A DNA stretch of 64,000 nucleotides from Neurospora intermedia (lineage: Eukaryota > Ascomycota > Sordariomycetes > Sordariales > Sordariaceae), in the NCBI GenBank assembly GCA_037102815.1, contig BTPP01000005.1:868001-932000 (forward strand), written 5' to 3'. The position numbers and the translations under genes were made by a program. Each line of letters starts with the position of its first letter. The stretch's first letter is position 1. Below, piece after piece: positions 42,374-52,785 of the stretch. The notes below the pieces were generated by a model, which did not search any database, was not told the origin of the DNA, and saw nothing but the letters and a program-made list of their open reading frames with translations.

Positions 42374-43999
42374 TCAGTATCGGTCCCGTCTTCCCCGGTC
42401 CCAGGCTCTTGAAGAGCCTCCCGTCTTAGCATCTCGGGTGGCCTTCTTCTCTTCTTTGAGCGTCCTAGCTTTCGCCAGAGGATCAATCACCACCAACTCT
42501 TCTTCCGCCTTCTTCCGGTAACTGAGGTCTTTCCCGAGCTTGTCAGCAGCAAAACTCAACTTGTGAGACATCCAACCTTCATCACCGCTATCCTCATTGT
42601 CCTCCACCTTGTCCCAGGCCTTGCAGCTTTGACAGTTAGCAATGAAGTGAAGATCGCACACTTTTTCCTCGTCTGCTTGGCCGTCTTGTTCGCCATTCTC
42701 TACATCTGGATTCACCGCAGGCTGGGCTGCATTCTTCTCCGGTGGAGCGGTCTCAATCTTTGCCTTGAAAGACTTGAGCAGGTCCAAGGCCTCTTGCTCT
42801 TCCCGGGTGGGATTGTTACTTGCACCTGGCCGGCGCTTTCTCCCGCGGATGGCTGTATCCGGGATCAGTTGCTCCAGAGCCGACTTCTTCTTCTCCTGCT
42901 TTACTGGCTCTGAATGGATTGTCCTTTTCATTGACGCTTTGAGTGCCGCAATTTCTTCATTCGTCTTTTCAAGGAGAGACTTCTTCTTGGGTTCTTCAGG
43001 TTCTGGGCTCGAATGCTCGCTGTAGTGCTTCTTGGGCGGCTGCTCTTTCTTCTGGGCAACCGGCTGTGGGCTTGGACTTCTTCTGCTTTCCTTTACTGGT
43101 TTTGGCTCTGGCTTTTCTTCCCGTTTTGGTACATCCTTTGCCACTGGTTTGGCGTCCTTTTTGGCAGATGACTTTTTCGAGGCGCTTTGCTTGCTTGAAT
43201 CGTCTTGGTCAAGCTCCGCCACGATCCTGGTATCAAACTTGGGTTTCTTGGGAAGAGGAAGCTCTTCTCCATCCTCATCACCAACCTCGTCTCCAAAGCT
43301 GAGTAGCTGCTTGCCGCCTTTCCTCTTCTTCTGCTTCTTCTCGGCGGGAGTGGGCCTAGAAATTTGCTGTGGTCTGGGTTTCTTCTCCCTCTTCTGCATG
43401 TCATCAAAGGGGTTGATGAGGATCTCGATACGGGTGATCTTGATGGGATATAGGGGCCGCTCACCGCCCTCTTCCACCTCGGCCTCTCCGATCTTTGCCA
43501 AGTTGTAAATTGTGTCGCCGGCCACTCGACCAAACATGGTATTCTTCCCCGTCAGCTCGTCCGCCTTGCCGAGCGTAAAGAAGAACTGACTGCTGTTGGT
43601 GTCTGGTGCCCCTTCGTTCGCCATACCCAGGAGACCTCTGCGGTTGAACTTGAGACGCGAGTGGAACTCGTCTTTGAAGTTGACGCCATGAGGTCCCGCA
43701 TTCTTTCCCCTTCTCTGGTCCATCGGCCATGGGTCGAGGTCACCGCTGAGCGCGCCATTATCGTAGATCGACTCTCCTCCATGACCGGTGCCGCTGGGAT
43801 CACCACCTTGGACGATAAAACCAGGGACCAGGCGGTGGAAGATAGTGTTGTCGTAGTAACCGTCGAGTGCAAGCTGCAGGAAGTTTCGGCATGTCAATGG
43901 CGTTTGCTTCGCGAATAGCTCGACGGCAATCTCGCCCTGCGTTGTGTGAATAATCGCAGATGCCGTCGGTTGCGGCTCGAGGTTGTAGATGGCCGACAT
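42374..43999 (-). CDS. cwc27: Spliceosomal cyclophilin CWC27
   Basis: Component of the activated spliceosome (Prp19/Cwc22-associated). Single exon, 541 residues, ATG at 43999. The cyclophilin domain spans about residues 10-190: SAIIHTTQGEIAVELFAKQT, FHRLVPGFIVQGGDPSGTG, GMANEGAPDTNSSQFFFTLG. The position of the cyclophilin A active-site Trp is Glu (ADELTGKNTMFG), the known CWC27 substitution that goes with little or no isomerase activity. The rest is a charged, Lys/Glu-rich disordered region with a bipartite-like basic cluster (GRKRRPGASNNP). A C-terminal CWC27 block is retained: DLHFIANCQSCKAWD and LSFAADKLGKDLSYRKKAEE. The fused tail is typical of CWC27 and separates it from the small PPIL3-like gene 8 kb away. 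Divergent from the V-ATPase B gene. Confidence 0.95.
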   Translation of the reverse strand: MSAIYNLEPQPTASAIIHTTQGEIAVELFAKQTPLTCRNFLQLALDGYYDNTIFHRLVPGFIVQGGDPSGTGHGGESIYDNGALSGDLDPWPMDQRRGKNAGPHGVNFKDEFHSRLKFNRRGLLGMANEGAPDTNSSQFFFTLGKADELTGKNTMFGRVAGDTIYNLAKIGEAEVEEGGERPLYPIKITRIEILINPFDDMQKREKKPRPQQISRPTPAEKKQKKRKGGKQLLSFGDEVGDEDGEELPLPKKPKFDTRIVAELDQDDSSKQSASKKSSAKKDAKPVAKDVPKREEKPEPKPVKESRRSPSPQPVAQKKEQPPKKHYSEHSSPEPEEPKKKSLLEKTNEEIAALKASMKRTIHSEPVKQEKKKSALEQLIPDTAIRGRKRRPGASNNPTREEQEALDLLKSFKAKIETAPPEKNAAQPAVNPDVENGEQDGQADEEKVCDLHFIANCQSCKAWDKVEDNEDSGDEGWMSHKLSFAADKLGKDLSYRKKAEEELVVIDPLAKARTLKEEKKATRDAKTGGSSRAWDRGRRDRY

Positions 44000-44848
44000 G
44001 ATGATGGGGTTTGCCGCGCTTGGCTTGGTGTGTGATTACGCGGTTATGTTATTTTGCGGCCGGCGCATGCGATGACGGTGTTTTGAAACTGGAGTTTCGG
44101 CAAAAGAGTGGTGCTTTGGCGACGACGCGGCAAGTGCTTGCTTGGTCAAGGCGAGTTCAGTTCATGGCGCAAACTGAACTGAATGAGAGTGTGGGACTCT
44201 TTGCTGGATGGATGCAGTTCAGCCTCAGCTTGAAACGACTGGACGATTGCGGTTGGAAGGGAGGTTGGAGTTCTTGTGGAAGGTGTGGCGGTGCAACGAA
44301 TGTTTCGAGCGGGGGAGCTGGGCTCGTTGAGTGTTGTACTTTTACAGTGAGTGTTTGGACAGCCAGACCCTTTGTAAGGACGGAACTGACTGCCCACCTG
44401 AAGGTGGAAGCACTGTCCCTGCCCGGGCGGATGACGGATGCGGGGCTGCCCTGGAGGTGTCACTGTGGGAGTCTGCCCGACCCGCTGTGCCTGCCCGCCT
44501 GCCAGCCAGGATCTGCCCGCTACCTACCTATACACTACAGGGCACCGCAGCGCAGTTGGAGGACAGGAACTTGGCCTGGAATGGGCGCTTCGCGTTGTCA
44601 CTTGTCAGCCAGCGGCCTCATCAGCCTATCGGGCAGTCCACGCAGTCCAGGCCAGGCCGAGGACGGGGACTCGGAGCTTGGTTGCGTTGCAACTTCGAGA
44701 CACCACCACATTACATGTTACGCTACCTTGGCTCCCATCTCCATCCGCCAACCTCATTCCGTCTCCTCCATTGCATTCAGCATAGAATCCGATCTTTATC
44801 CTGAGCTGGCCTCGAGGTCTTGAATACCGACGTCCGCACTCTTCCACA
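44000..44848. promoter_or_regulatory. Divergent promoter region, CWC27 / V-ATPase B
   Basis: 849 bp between two outward start codons. It carries several overlapping open frames (one of 270 codons from 44011), but these are GC-driven, lack family likeness, and run through the space both promoters must occupy. No specific box was identified. Confidence 0.55.
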
Positions 44849-46691
44849 ATGGCCGACCCCCGGGTACCGTCGTCATACAACGTGACGCCCAGAATCCGCT
44901 ACAACACCGTTGGTGGTGTCAACGGCCCTCTCGTCATCCTCGACAATGTTGGTCAACCACCACTTCTCTCCACCGCAAGGGGCGTGTCTAACAAGTGCCG
45001 CAGGTCAAATTCCCTAGATACAACGAAATCGTCACATTGACCCTCCCCGATGGAACGCAACGCTCCGGTCAGGTTTTGGAGGCGCGAGGTGTGTTTCCCT
45101 CTCGCCATAGCTTTGGTGCTTCTCTCTGATCAACAGCTGACAGCCATGATGCTCTACAGGAAACCGCGCCGTCGTCCAGGTAGATAACCGCGACACACAA
45201 GTTGGCAGACACGTGAACAGTGCGCTGATATCTTGAATAGGTCTTCGAGGGTACTTCCGGCATCGACGTGAAGAAGGTGAGGCAGATATCCACATGAAAC
45301 TCGCGAACAAGGAACTGACCAGGAACAACAGACCAAAGTCGAGTTCACCGGCGAAAGCTTGAAGCTTGGTGTATCAGAGGACATGTTGGGCCGTATCTTT
45401 GATGGTTCCGGCAGGGCGATCGACAAGGGTCCCAAGGTGTTGGCTGAGGAGTATCTCGACATCAACGGCAGTCCCATCAACCCCTACTCCAGAGTAAGTA
45501 TCGCGGTTGCTGAGTTGCGAACGCCGGGGACGTTGTGCTGACAAGCCACAGGAATACCCCCAAGAAATGATCTCCACGGGTATCTCTGCCATCGACACCA
45601 TGAACTCCATCGCTCGCGGACAAAAGATTCCCATCTTCTCGGCGGCCGGTCTGCCTCACAACGAAATTGCTGCCCAGATTTGCCGACAGGCCGGTCTCGT
45701 CCAGCGCCAGGGTATCACGAATAAGGGTGTTCACGATGGTCATGAAGAGAACTTTTCGATTGTCTTTGGTGCCATGGGTGTCAACTTGGAAACCGCCCGT
45801 TTCTTCACGCGCGATTTCGAGGAGAACGGCAGTTTGGGCCGCACCACCCTCTTCCTCAACCTTGCCAACGACCCGACCATCGAGCGTATCATCACCCCCC
45901 GTCTCGCCCTCACGACGGCCGAGTACTACGCCTACCAGCTCGAGAAGCACGTCCTGGTTATTCTTACCGATCTCTCGTCATACTGCGATGCTCTTCGTGA
46001 GGTCTCGGCTGCTCGCGAAGAAGTGCCCGGTCGTCGTGGTTTCCCGGGTTACATGTACACAGATTTGTCGACCATTTACGAGCGTGCCGGTCGTGTGGCT
46101 GGCCGCAACGGCTCCATCACGCAAATTCCCATCCTCACAATGCCTAACGACGATATCACCCATCCCATTCCCGATTTGACGGGCTACATTACGGAGGGTC
46201 AGATCTTCGTCGACCGAGGTCTCCACAACCGTGGTATCTACCCTCCCATCAACGTGCTGCCCTCTCTCTCGCGTCTGATGAAGTCGGCCATTGGTGAGGG
46301 CATGACCCGCAAGGATCACGGTGATGTGTCGAACCAGCTGTACGCCAAGTACGCCATTGGTCGTGATGCGGCGGCCATGAAGGCTGTGGTTGGTGAGGAG
46401 GCCTTGTCGAACGAGGACAAGCTTTCTCTCGAGTTCTTGGACAAGTTTGAGCGCTCTTTCATTGCCCAGGGTCCTTACGAATCTCGCACCATCTTTGAGT
46501 CTCTGGATCTTGCGTGGAGCTTGCTCCGGATCTACCGCAAGGACATGCTCAACCGTATCCCCAAGAAGATCATCGACGAGTTCTACTCGAGGTCTGCGGC
46601 TGACCGCAAGGGCAAGGGCAAGGACAAGCCTACGACCAAGGATACCAGGGACACGGCGGCGCCCGAGGAGGAGAACCTGATTGACGCATAA
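44849..46691 (+). CDS. vma2: V-type proton ATPase subunit B (VMA2)
   Basis: Non-catalytic nucleotide-binding subunit of the V1 sector, alternating with subunit A in the hexamer that drives proton pumping into the vacuole. Six exons: 44849-44947, 45004-45088, 45160-45179, 45241-45276, 45332-45493 and 45552-46691. They total 1,542 nt, 513 residues, the normal fungal length. Exons 3 and 4 are only 20 and 36 nt; exon 3 encodes GNRAVVQ, needed for the family sequence [18 protein letters not shown]. Intron 1 uses the weak donor GTTGGT. Conserved blocks are intact: [69 protein letters not shown] and the acidic ending. The dense 5' introns contrast with the single long last exon. Confidence 0.97.
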
Positions 46692-48402
46692 ACAGCTTGT
46701 TGGCTATGAGAAATGTCGGCGTGGTGCCCGGCGAGGGTTGGTTGATGATGATGATGATTTGTTGAGTTGTGTTTCGTGTGTATCTCAAAGACATGGGAGT
46801 TGCGCTTTTGCTGCGATATTGTAGATTGGAATTGAACAGTATCACGCTTCATTTGTCCCTTACATGCTGAACCTGTTGAAAGGACCACATCCATGCTGTA
46901 TAGCACTACATAAACTCAAAACTGTAACAACACCATTCACTGCAACAATGAGCGGAACAAGGAGAGCTAGATCGGGAAGTCTTGGCATGGCTGAAGCTAG
47001 AGCTTATTCGGTGGGGAAGAGACGGCTGGCGACCCCGCATGGTTCTCCAGGACGCCACAGCCGCGCCAATGGGGATTGGAAACGGACTCCATCATCTGAT
47101 GGTTCGCTTCTGCACGACGTCATATCCGTGGATTTTACCCCGGGATGTTTGGAGAAAAGTAAACAACAACACAACGAGGTTGAATATAGGTTGGCTTCAC
47201 TGTTCCTCTCGCGGATACTACCTATCAGTCAAAGGTGTGACACTGAGAGAAGCAGACTTAATTTCAAGTCAAATCTTGGAAACCTGCCGAGACACGAACA
47301 AGCACCAACACCAAAATCTCAACGAGACAAGGCCGACGATCTGCTCCTTGCCGAGAGTCTTCCATGATAGGTACCTATCTTGGCTTGGAGATATATGGCA
47401 ACACCAATCCCACCCGTCTGAATCCGGGAGGTTGGCTGAGAGACCACCATACCAACAACCCGATATATAACACCAATATGTCTTGAAGGCAGCGGCGAGA
47501 ATGGAAGGTCGGTCGACATGCACCCCAAACTGACCTTGTCTGGCGGAGAATATATCACAGATACAATAAGGCGCTGAGATCCACCAATCAAGGTACAGCC
47601 TGCATATTAACCGTTTTCTGCGAACCGAGATGCGAATGCCGGCATGCGACTACTGACTGCAGGGTGGTGAGTTGAGCTTGTCACACAAAAAAAAAAAGGC
47701 TGGCGTCTCGTGGGCGATTTTACGTGCGGAGGAGCATGGAGCATGTACCTACAGCATGTACTGCATAGTAGTGTAGTGTCCTGCCTGCTACATAGGTAAG
47801 TCAGTCTTGTTGCCGGGTGCAGATCACATTCCTTTTGTCTCGGAGAGAGAGTGTGTGATCTGTACCCCAACAAACGCAGGTGTGTGTTTGTGGTGCAGGT
47901 GGAGAGCAGAGAGGGTCGGGATGAATATCATCCAGGAGTTTTATAGGAACTTGAGAGATCGGATCGCTTGATAGGTAAGTACGCTACCTCAAGGGTGGTA
48001 GTTTACCCCAGATTCATGGGGTGCTTGGGTGGGTGACATCCAACGTCTCCTCGAGGCGGTCACCAACCTTCCTCACACGTAGTGTACCTTGCTTGCGTCT
48101 CCTCGATGTTCAATCTAATGTTGATCCGCACCAACGGGGGGACCGCATTGACCGACGTGGTCCTGTCTCAGTTGCCAATGGGTGGGTGGTAGGACCTTGA
48201 GTTTATGTTGATATTAATTTCTTTCCTTCGTTTATACACTTTATTTCCCCCTCGCCTTTTCCCTTACTTTGTGTCTTCCTTCTCGTCTCGTTAGGTTCCC
48301 TCGTTTTGTGTTTGTTTTTCCCCTCACGGGTGCTACAGGTCCAGTCTCTCGAGTCTCAACCTCCAACAGCCATCACTCCCCATCACCGGGACCCTCACCA
48401 AG
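46692..48402. other. Intergenic region between VMA2 and aldose epimerase
   Basis: 1.7 kb with no supported gene. It opens with a GATGATGATGAT run in the VMA2 3' region and has a poly(A) run near 47687-47698. A pyrimidine-rich leader precedes the epimerase (48210-48402). Two open frames around 46860-47470 lack any recognisable content. Confidence 0.55.
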
Positions 48403-49780
48403 ATGCGTCTCCACGCTCTGCTCCTACCGGGGGCCGTCTCCCTCGCAACAGCAAAAACGATCCCCTCCCCCGACGCCAACGGCAAATACTGGCTCAACAC
48501 CACCCACCTCTCCCTAGCCTTCATCCCCTACGGCGCCTCCATCACCAACCTGATCCTCGCCGACAAACACGGCAAGCCTCTCGACATCGTCGCCGGCTAC
48601 GACAACGCGACCGCTTATACCTTGGACACCGCCCACCCGCACTTTGGTTCCGTGCCCGGTCGATATGCGAACCGAATCAAAAACAGCTCTTTTACTCTTT
48701 TTCCTGACGATTCCGATCCCGATCCCGATTTTGCTGAAGGCGAAGAAGAAGAAGAAGCAAAAGAAGGAATAACCTACCACGTAACCCCCAACGAAAACCC
48801 CACCCCTTCCCACCCTCAGGGCGTCGACACCCTCCACGGCGGTCCAGACGGATGGGACTACCGCAACTTTTCCGTCGTCGCCTACAGTCCCGGTTCATCA
48901 ATCACGTTTAGGCTAGTCGATCCAGACGGGAAAGAAGGCTTCCCGGGCGAAGTAGTCAGTTACATCACTTATACAGTCTCAGGAAACCAATGGGAAATCA
49001 ACATGGTGGCGATTCCCACGACGAAAAGGACGCCCATCATGTTGAGTAGTCATACGTACTGGAACTTGGACGGGTTTGAATTGGAAGATGCGCTGGATCA
49101 TGAGTTGTGGATGCCGTTTGCGGGGATGCGGGTGGGTGTGGATGGGATCTTGGTTCCCACGGGGGAGATCCTCGCGAATGAGAGGGGGGGTGTGAATGAT
49201 TTTTGGAGTCGACCGAAGAAGATTGGGGATGCTTTGGAGAAGGAAGAAAAGGGACTGGAGGGCAATTGTGGGACTGGGTGTATGGGTTATGGTGAGTTTT
49301 TCCTTCTTCCTTTTCTTTTTTCGTTTCTTGGTTTTATTCTGGTTTTTTTTTTTTTTTTTTTTTTTTTTTATCCATGACCGAACTGGACTGAACTGAACTG
49401 ACATATGGAAAACAAAAACAGATAACTGCTACATCCACTCCCTCCGCTCTCCACCCTTCGACGACTGGCGCCAGCCCTCCCAAATGGTCGCCCGTCTGTC
49501 CTCCCCTCACAGTGGCATCAAGCTCGAAGTCTACTCGGACCAGGACGCATTTCAAATGTACTCGTGCAACCAGCAAAAAGGCGACGTCCCCTTGAAATGG
49601 ACTCAGGGCACGGACGAGAGAAGAACCATCCCCAAGTATGGATGTGTGGTGCTGGAAGTGCAGGATTGGATCGATGGCATCAATCACCCTGAGTGGGGAC
49701 GGACAGAAAAGCAGGTCTTTGCTCCTGGGGGAGATCCGTATGTTTTGCAGGCTAGGTATGTTTTTGGAGTTGATAAGTGA
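48403..49780 (+). CDS. Secreted aldose 1-epimerase (galactose mutarotase family)
   Basis: Interconverts alpha and beta anomers of aldoses such as galactose or glucose. Exons 48403-49291 and 49422-49780 give 415 residues. The N-terminus MRLHALLLPGAVSLATA is a plausible secretion signal with cleavage near residue 18, and several Asn-X-Ser/Thr sites follow (NTT, NAT, NSS). Family residues: His145 in DTLHGGPDGWD, His217 in SSHTYWNLDG, and Glu375 in VVLEVQDW, followed by INHPEWGR. Two oddities stand out. An acidic insert of about 20 residues (residues 104-123, Asp/Glu-rich) lies where family members have a short loop. The 130-nt intron carries 27 consecutive T near its middle, so assembled length there is uncertain. 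Extracellular location implies a role in external sugar use, which is inference. Confidence 0.92.
49343..49369. repeat. Poly(T) run inside the aldose epimerase intron
   Basis: 27 T in a row, upstream of the acceptor AAAAACAG and separated from it by about 50 nt, so it is not the usual polypyrimidine tract position. Confidence 0.8.
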
Positions 49781-50281
49781 GGATGTCAAGATAGGGAGGA
49801 GGTGAGGAGACGTTGGAAGGAGATTATGACTAGTCTAGTAATGATATATCAACATGATCAAGTTAAGGACCGGCTGGCTGCTCATGGATACTGTGAAGTG
49901 GAAAAGGATGGTCAATGGTGAAAAGTGCTGTAGTAGTATTAAACCGAACGCGGTGATGACAGAAGTGGTATCATAGACTTTTCTCGGTCTTCATTAAGGA
50001 GAAATAGTATGCCAAATAATAATTATACCCAGTCAAGCCAGTCGGCATGCCTGCCCCATTCTCACCAACCATATCTGCCTCTCTTTTATGTTCCGATGCA
50101 TCCCATCCCATCCCATCTCATCTTTCACTCACCACCTATAGCAGCTTTTGAGTCAACCCGTCTGAGTGAGCCTCTTTGCTGCTGCCCCTCGAAATTCCAT
50201 TTCACCCTCAGGTGCTAGCAGGTTTCCATCTCCCACCTATAAGTATATTCATCTATATTATATATATCCACCCCTATCTCA
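49781..50281. other. Convergent 3' region
   Basis: 501 bp between the epimerase stop and the end of the minus-strand unknown gene. It contains CCCATCCCATCCCATC near 50099-50115. No gene seen. Confidence 0.55.
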
Positions 50282-52785
50282 TCACTCATCCTTGTTTTCC
50301 ACTTTCTGCTCATCATCAACCAGGATGACAACAGTCAAAGCAGCCGCATACGCCTCGCGGATAGCACAAGCCATGCTGTTATCACGTCAGTAAATGTTTC
50401 ACAACTTCCATTTCCACACACCAGAATTGAAAGAAACTCACCAAGTCTTTGAAATATCAGCAACCACAGCACTCAACCCCCAATGAGCGCACCACGCCCT
50501 CGCCAACACCTCGTTATCCGGTACCCCAAACGCCTCCACCACCAGCACCCGCTCATTATCCTGATCCTGCCCAGTATGGTCCGTCGCCGTCGTCGTGCGA
50601 CCACCAGCGCTCATGATATTGCTCCCCTTCTTACTTCCTCCTCCTAACCCGTTACTCCCCAGCCCAAACGACTTGGGCCCACCATGTATCATACCGCTCC
50701 CGTCCAGACTCGAGTTGATGCCTCCGTATACCCCGTTCCAGTCGCGCACATGCACCAGCTTGTCCGCTCTCACAGACTCGTACACGTAGTCAAAGAACAA
50801 CGGATGTGGCCCGTCGCTGCAAGGCCAGGCGTGCACAAAGTTCACGTCGAAAGTCAGTCGCAGAGGCCACGAGTTCCCATCAATGGCAAAGTGGATGCTG
50901 GCGTCGAACCACTTCGGGCCATTGTCGCTGCTGGTGGCGCCGCTGGTGATGGAGTGCTTGCTGTCATTGGCGTTGGATGGGCGGAGGTGGAGCATTTCGA
51001 TGCGGACGAGGTCGGTCAGGTAGCCATCGTAGTCGTAGTCTTCGTCCTCGTCCATCTTGGGCGCTACGAGCTCGTATTCCTTGACGGGGTAGACCTCTGC
51101 GGGAGGGCCGAGCGGATCGGAGCGATCGTTCATGGTCTTGACGTCGTCCGGGGTAACGGTTTGAGAGCGGGCGGGCGGTTTGCGCTGCCGGATGCGCGCT
51201 ATTTGGGCGCGATCGAGGTGCACCGTTGGACGCGCGGGGCCGACCCAGCCGCCGATGGAAAGGCACGTGGGGGCGAGAACCTTGCCGACGATGGAGGCGG
51301 CGGTCCAGTAGGTGTAGCTGCCGCGGTATTGGAAACCACAATGTGGGTGAATGTGGGTGAGGAGGGCGAGGTCGTCGGTGGCTCGGTCGGGGTCGATATC
51401 CACGAGGGAGTTCATGATTAGGAAGGGGAAGGTAGTGCCGGGGAGGATGAGGCCGCTGAAGAAGGCCATGGCGTGCGAGGATATGTGGCCGGTGAGGGTG
51501 CCCTGGGCTTCGTGCTGTTTGAGGCAGGCGATGGTCTCGGAAAGATTGGGCCACTTCATCATCTGGATAAATCGCTTGAGCATGCGGACTTGACGCTTCT
51601 GTAGCTTAAACCGAAGACGAATCTGGTCCGGTTGCTCTCCAATGCGGTCTACGCGGATGTTTTCGCGCCAGCGGCGAGCAAGGGCAAGGTTCCATTGTAT
51701 GCTCGGTGGAATCTGGGCAACAAGCTTTTCTTTTGCTTCCGCAAGGTGTAAACCGGAGTTGATGCGTAGGTCAAGCTCGACACTAAGAAGAAGCTGGTGG
51801 AAGAACTTGTGATAGGTCGGAGCATTCGCAAGTGAGTTGTCGTAGATGAACTTGGTGGCGACCTGGTTCTTGGGCAAGGTAAAGTCGATCCAGTCTGGTC
51901 GGGATAGCACCATGATAAGATCGGTTATTTGCTTGTCCAACGTCTTGTGGGGGCTCAGGTACTTGTCGGGGTCTCGGAGAAGTCGTCGGTACAGGTTCTT
52001 GTACATGAGATCCTCATCATCGTCCTCTAACCCCCTTTCCAACTCCTGAAGCCTCTCAAAGATGCGGTCCAGCGTAATCTCTCGTGGTGCTACGCCGGAA
52101 TCCCGAAGTGGTATTGAAGGCGGAATAACACTGGCTAACGATACCCAATGGTTGAGTGTAATGGTTCCTGCGCGTTTTCCAAAGCAAAAGGCATAGCTTG
52201 GCTGCTCGAAAGTCTCCCATGGGTAGTTTGCGTAACCGGACCCCTCTTTCCGTAGAGTCATGAGCTGGGTCATGGCGTCGTGCAAGTTGGCGGCGTCGGT
52301 GTCATCGCCATGATTCCCTGCAACGGTAGCGTAAAGAGTGTAGCAATGATCGGGAGCGTGCGGTATAGGCCGCCTATGACCTCTGAAAGCCGGAGCACCC
52401 CTGGATATTAGCTGCATCGCCTGGGCCAAAGACAGCTCTTCCTCACTTGACATGCCTGATGGCGGCCAGTCGGTAAGCGGACCTGGATCATGACGATGGA
52501 TCTCGTAGTCCCGGCCTTTCCCTTTGCCATTCGCGCCGGGCCGCCTAGGTCGGCGACGATCGCTTGTGAACTCTGTGGGCAAATCCGATCTCCTTCGGGG
52601 TAAAACTGCGTCGCCATCACTTGCTGTCCTCCTATGACCTGCTTCCTTTGTTACCTGTACAAGGTGTTAGGTCTGTAGTCATGTCTCGAGGTGAGTGATT
52701 GTTGACTGACATCTTTGAAGTTCCTGATCGCCGTGCTCTTTGCACGAATCAGATTCCAGAGACTCTTCCTCTTTGACTCGGCCAT
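50282..52785 (-). CDS. Conserved-looking fungal protein of unknown function, 793 residues
   Basis: I do not recognise the family. Proposed exons on the minus strand are 52711-52785, 50442-52654 and 50282-50375. Intron 1 (56 nt) has donor GTCAGT and branch CCTAAC; intron 2 (66 nt) has GTGAGT and CTGAC. Without intron 2 the protein would stop at TGA 50438, but the donor sits right on that stop, and splicing adds CMACAIREAYAAALTVVILV plus an acidic end. The protein has a basic N-terminus (MAESKRKSLWNLIRAKSTAI) and then a helical, Trp- and Leu-rich globular body. Recognisable blocks include NYPWETFEQPSYAFCFGKRA, NHWVSLASVIPPSIPLRD and HPHCGFQYRGSYTYWTAASI. A Gly/Ser-rich loop comes before the C-terminal block LARAWCAHWGLSAVV. 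No clear membrane span or known catalytic motif is visible. The exon-1 start is inferred from frame and Kozak context (GCGATGGC). Confidence 0.75.

Noticed and set aside
44011-44823. 270-codon plus-strand frame between CWC27 and VMA2
   Set aside because: It occupies the divergent promoter space, starts just outside the CWC27 ATG, overlaps other long frames of similar GC-driven openness, and shows no family likeness.
46864-47470. Two overlapping open frames downstream of VMA2
   Set aside because: Composition is unlike the neighbouring genes, there is no splice context or family match, and two equally long frames overlap.
47985-48045. Possible dispersed 5S rRNA gene, prompted by GGGTGGGTGAC
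   Set aside because: Only that short word resembles 5S; the rest of the expected 120-nt sequence and its internal promoter are absent.
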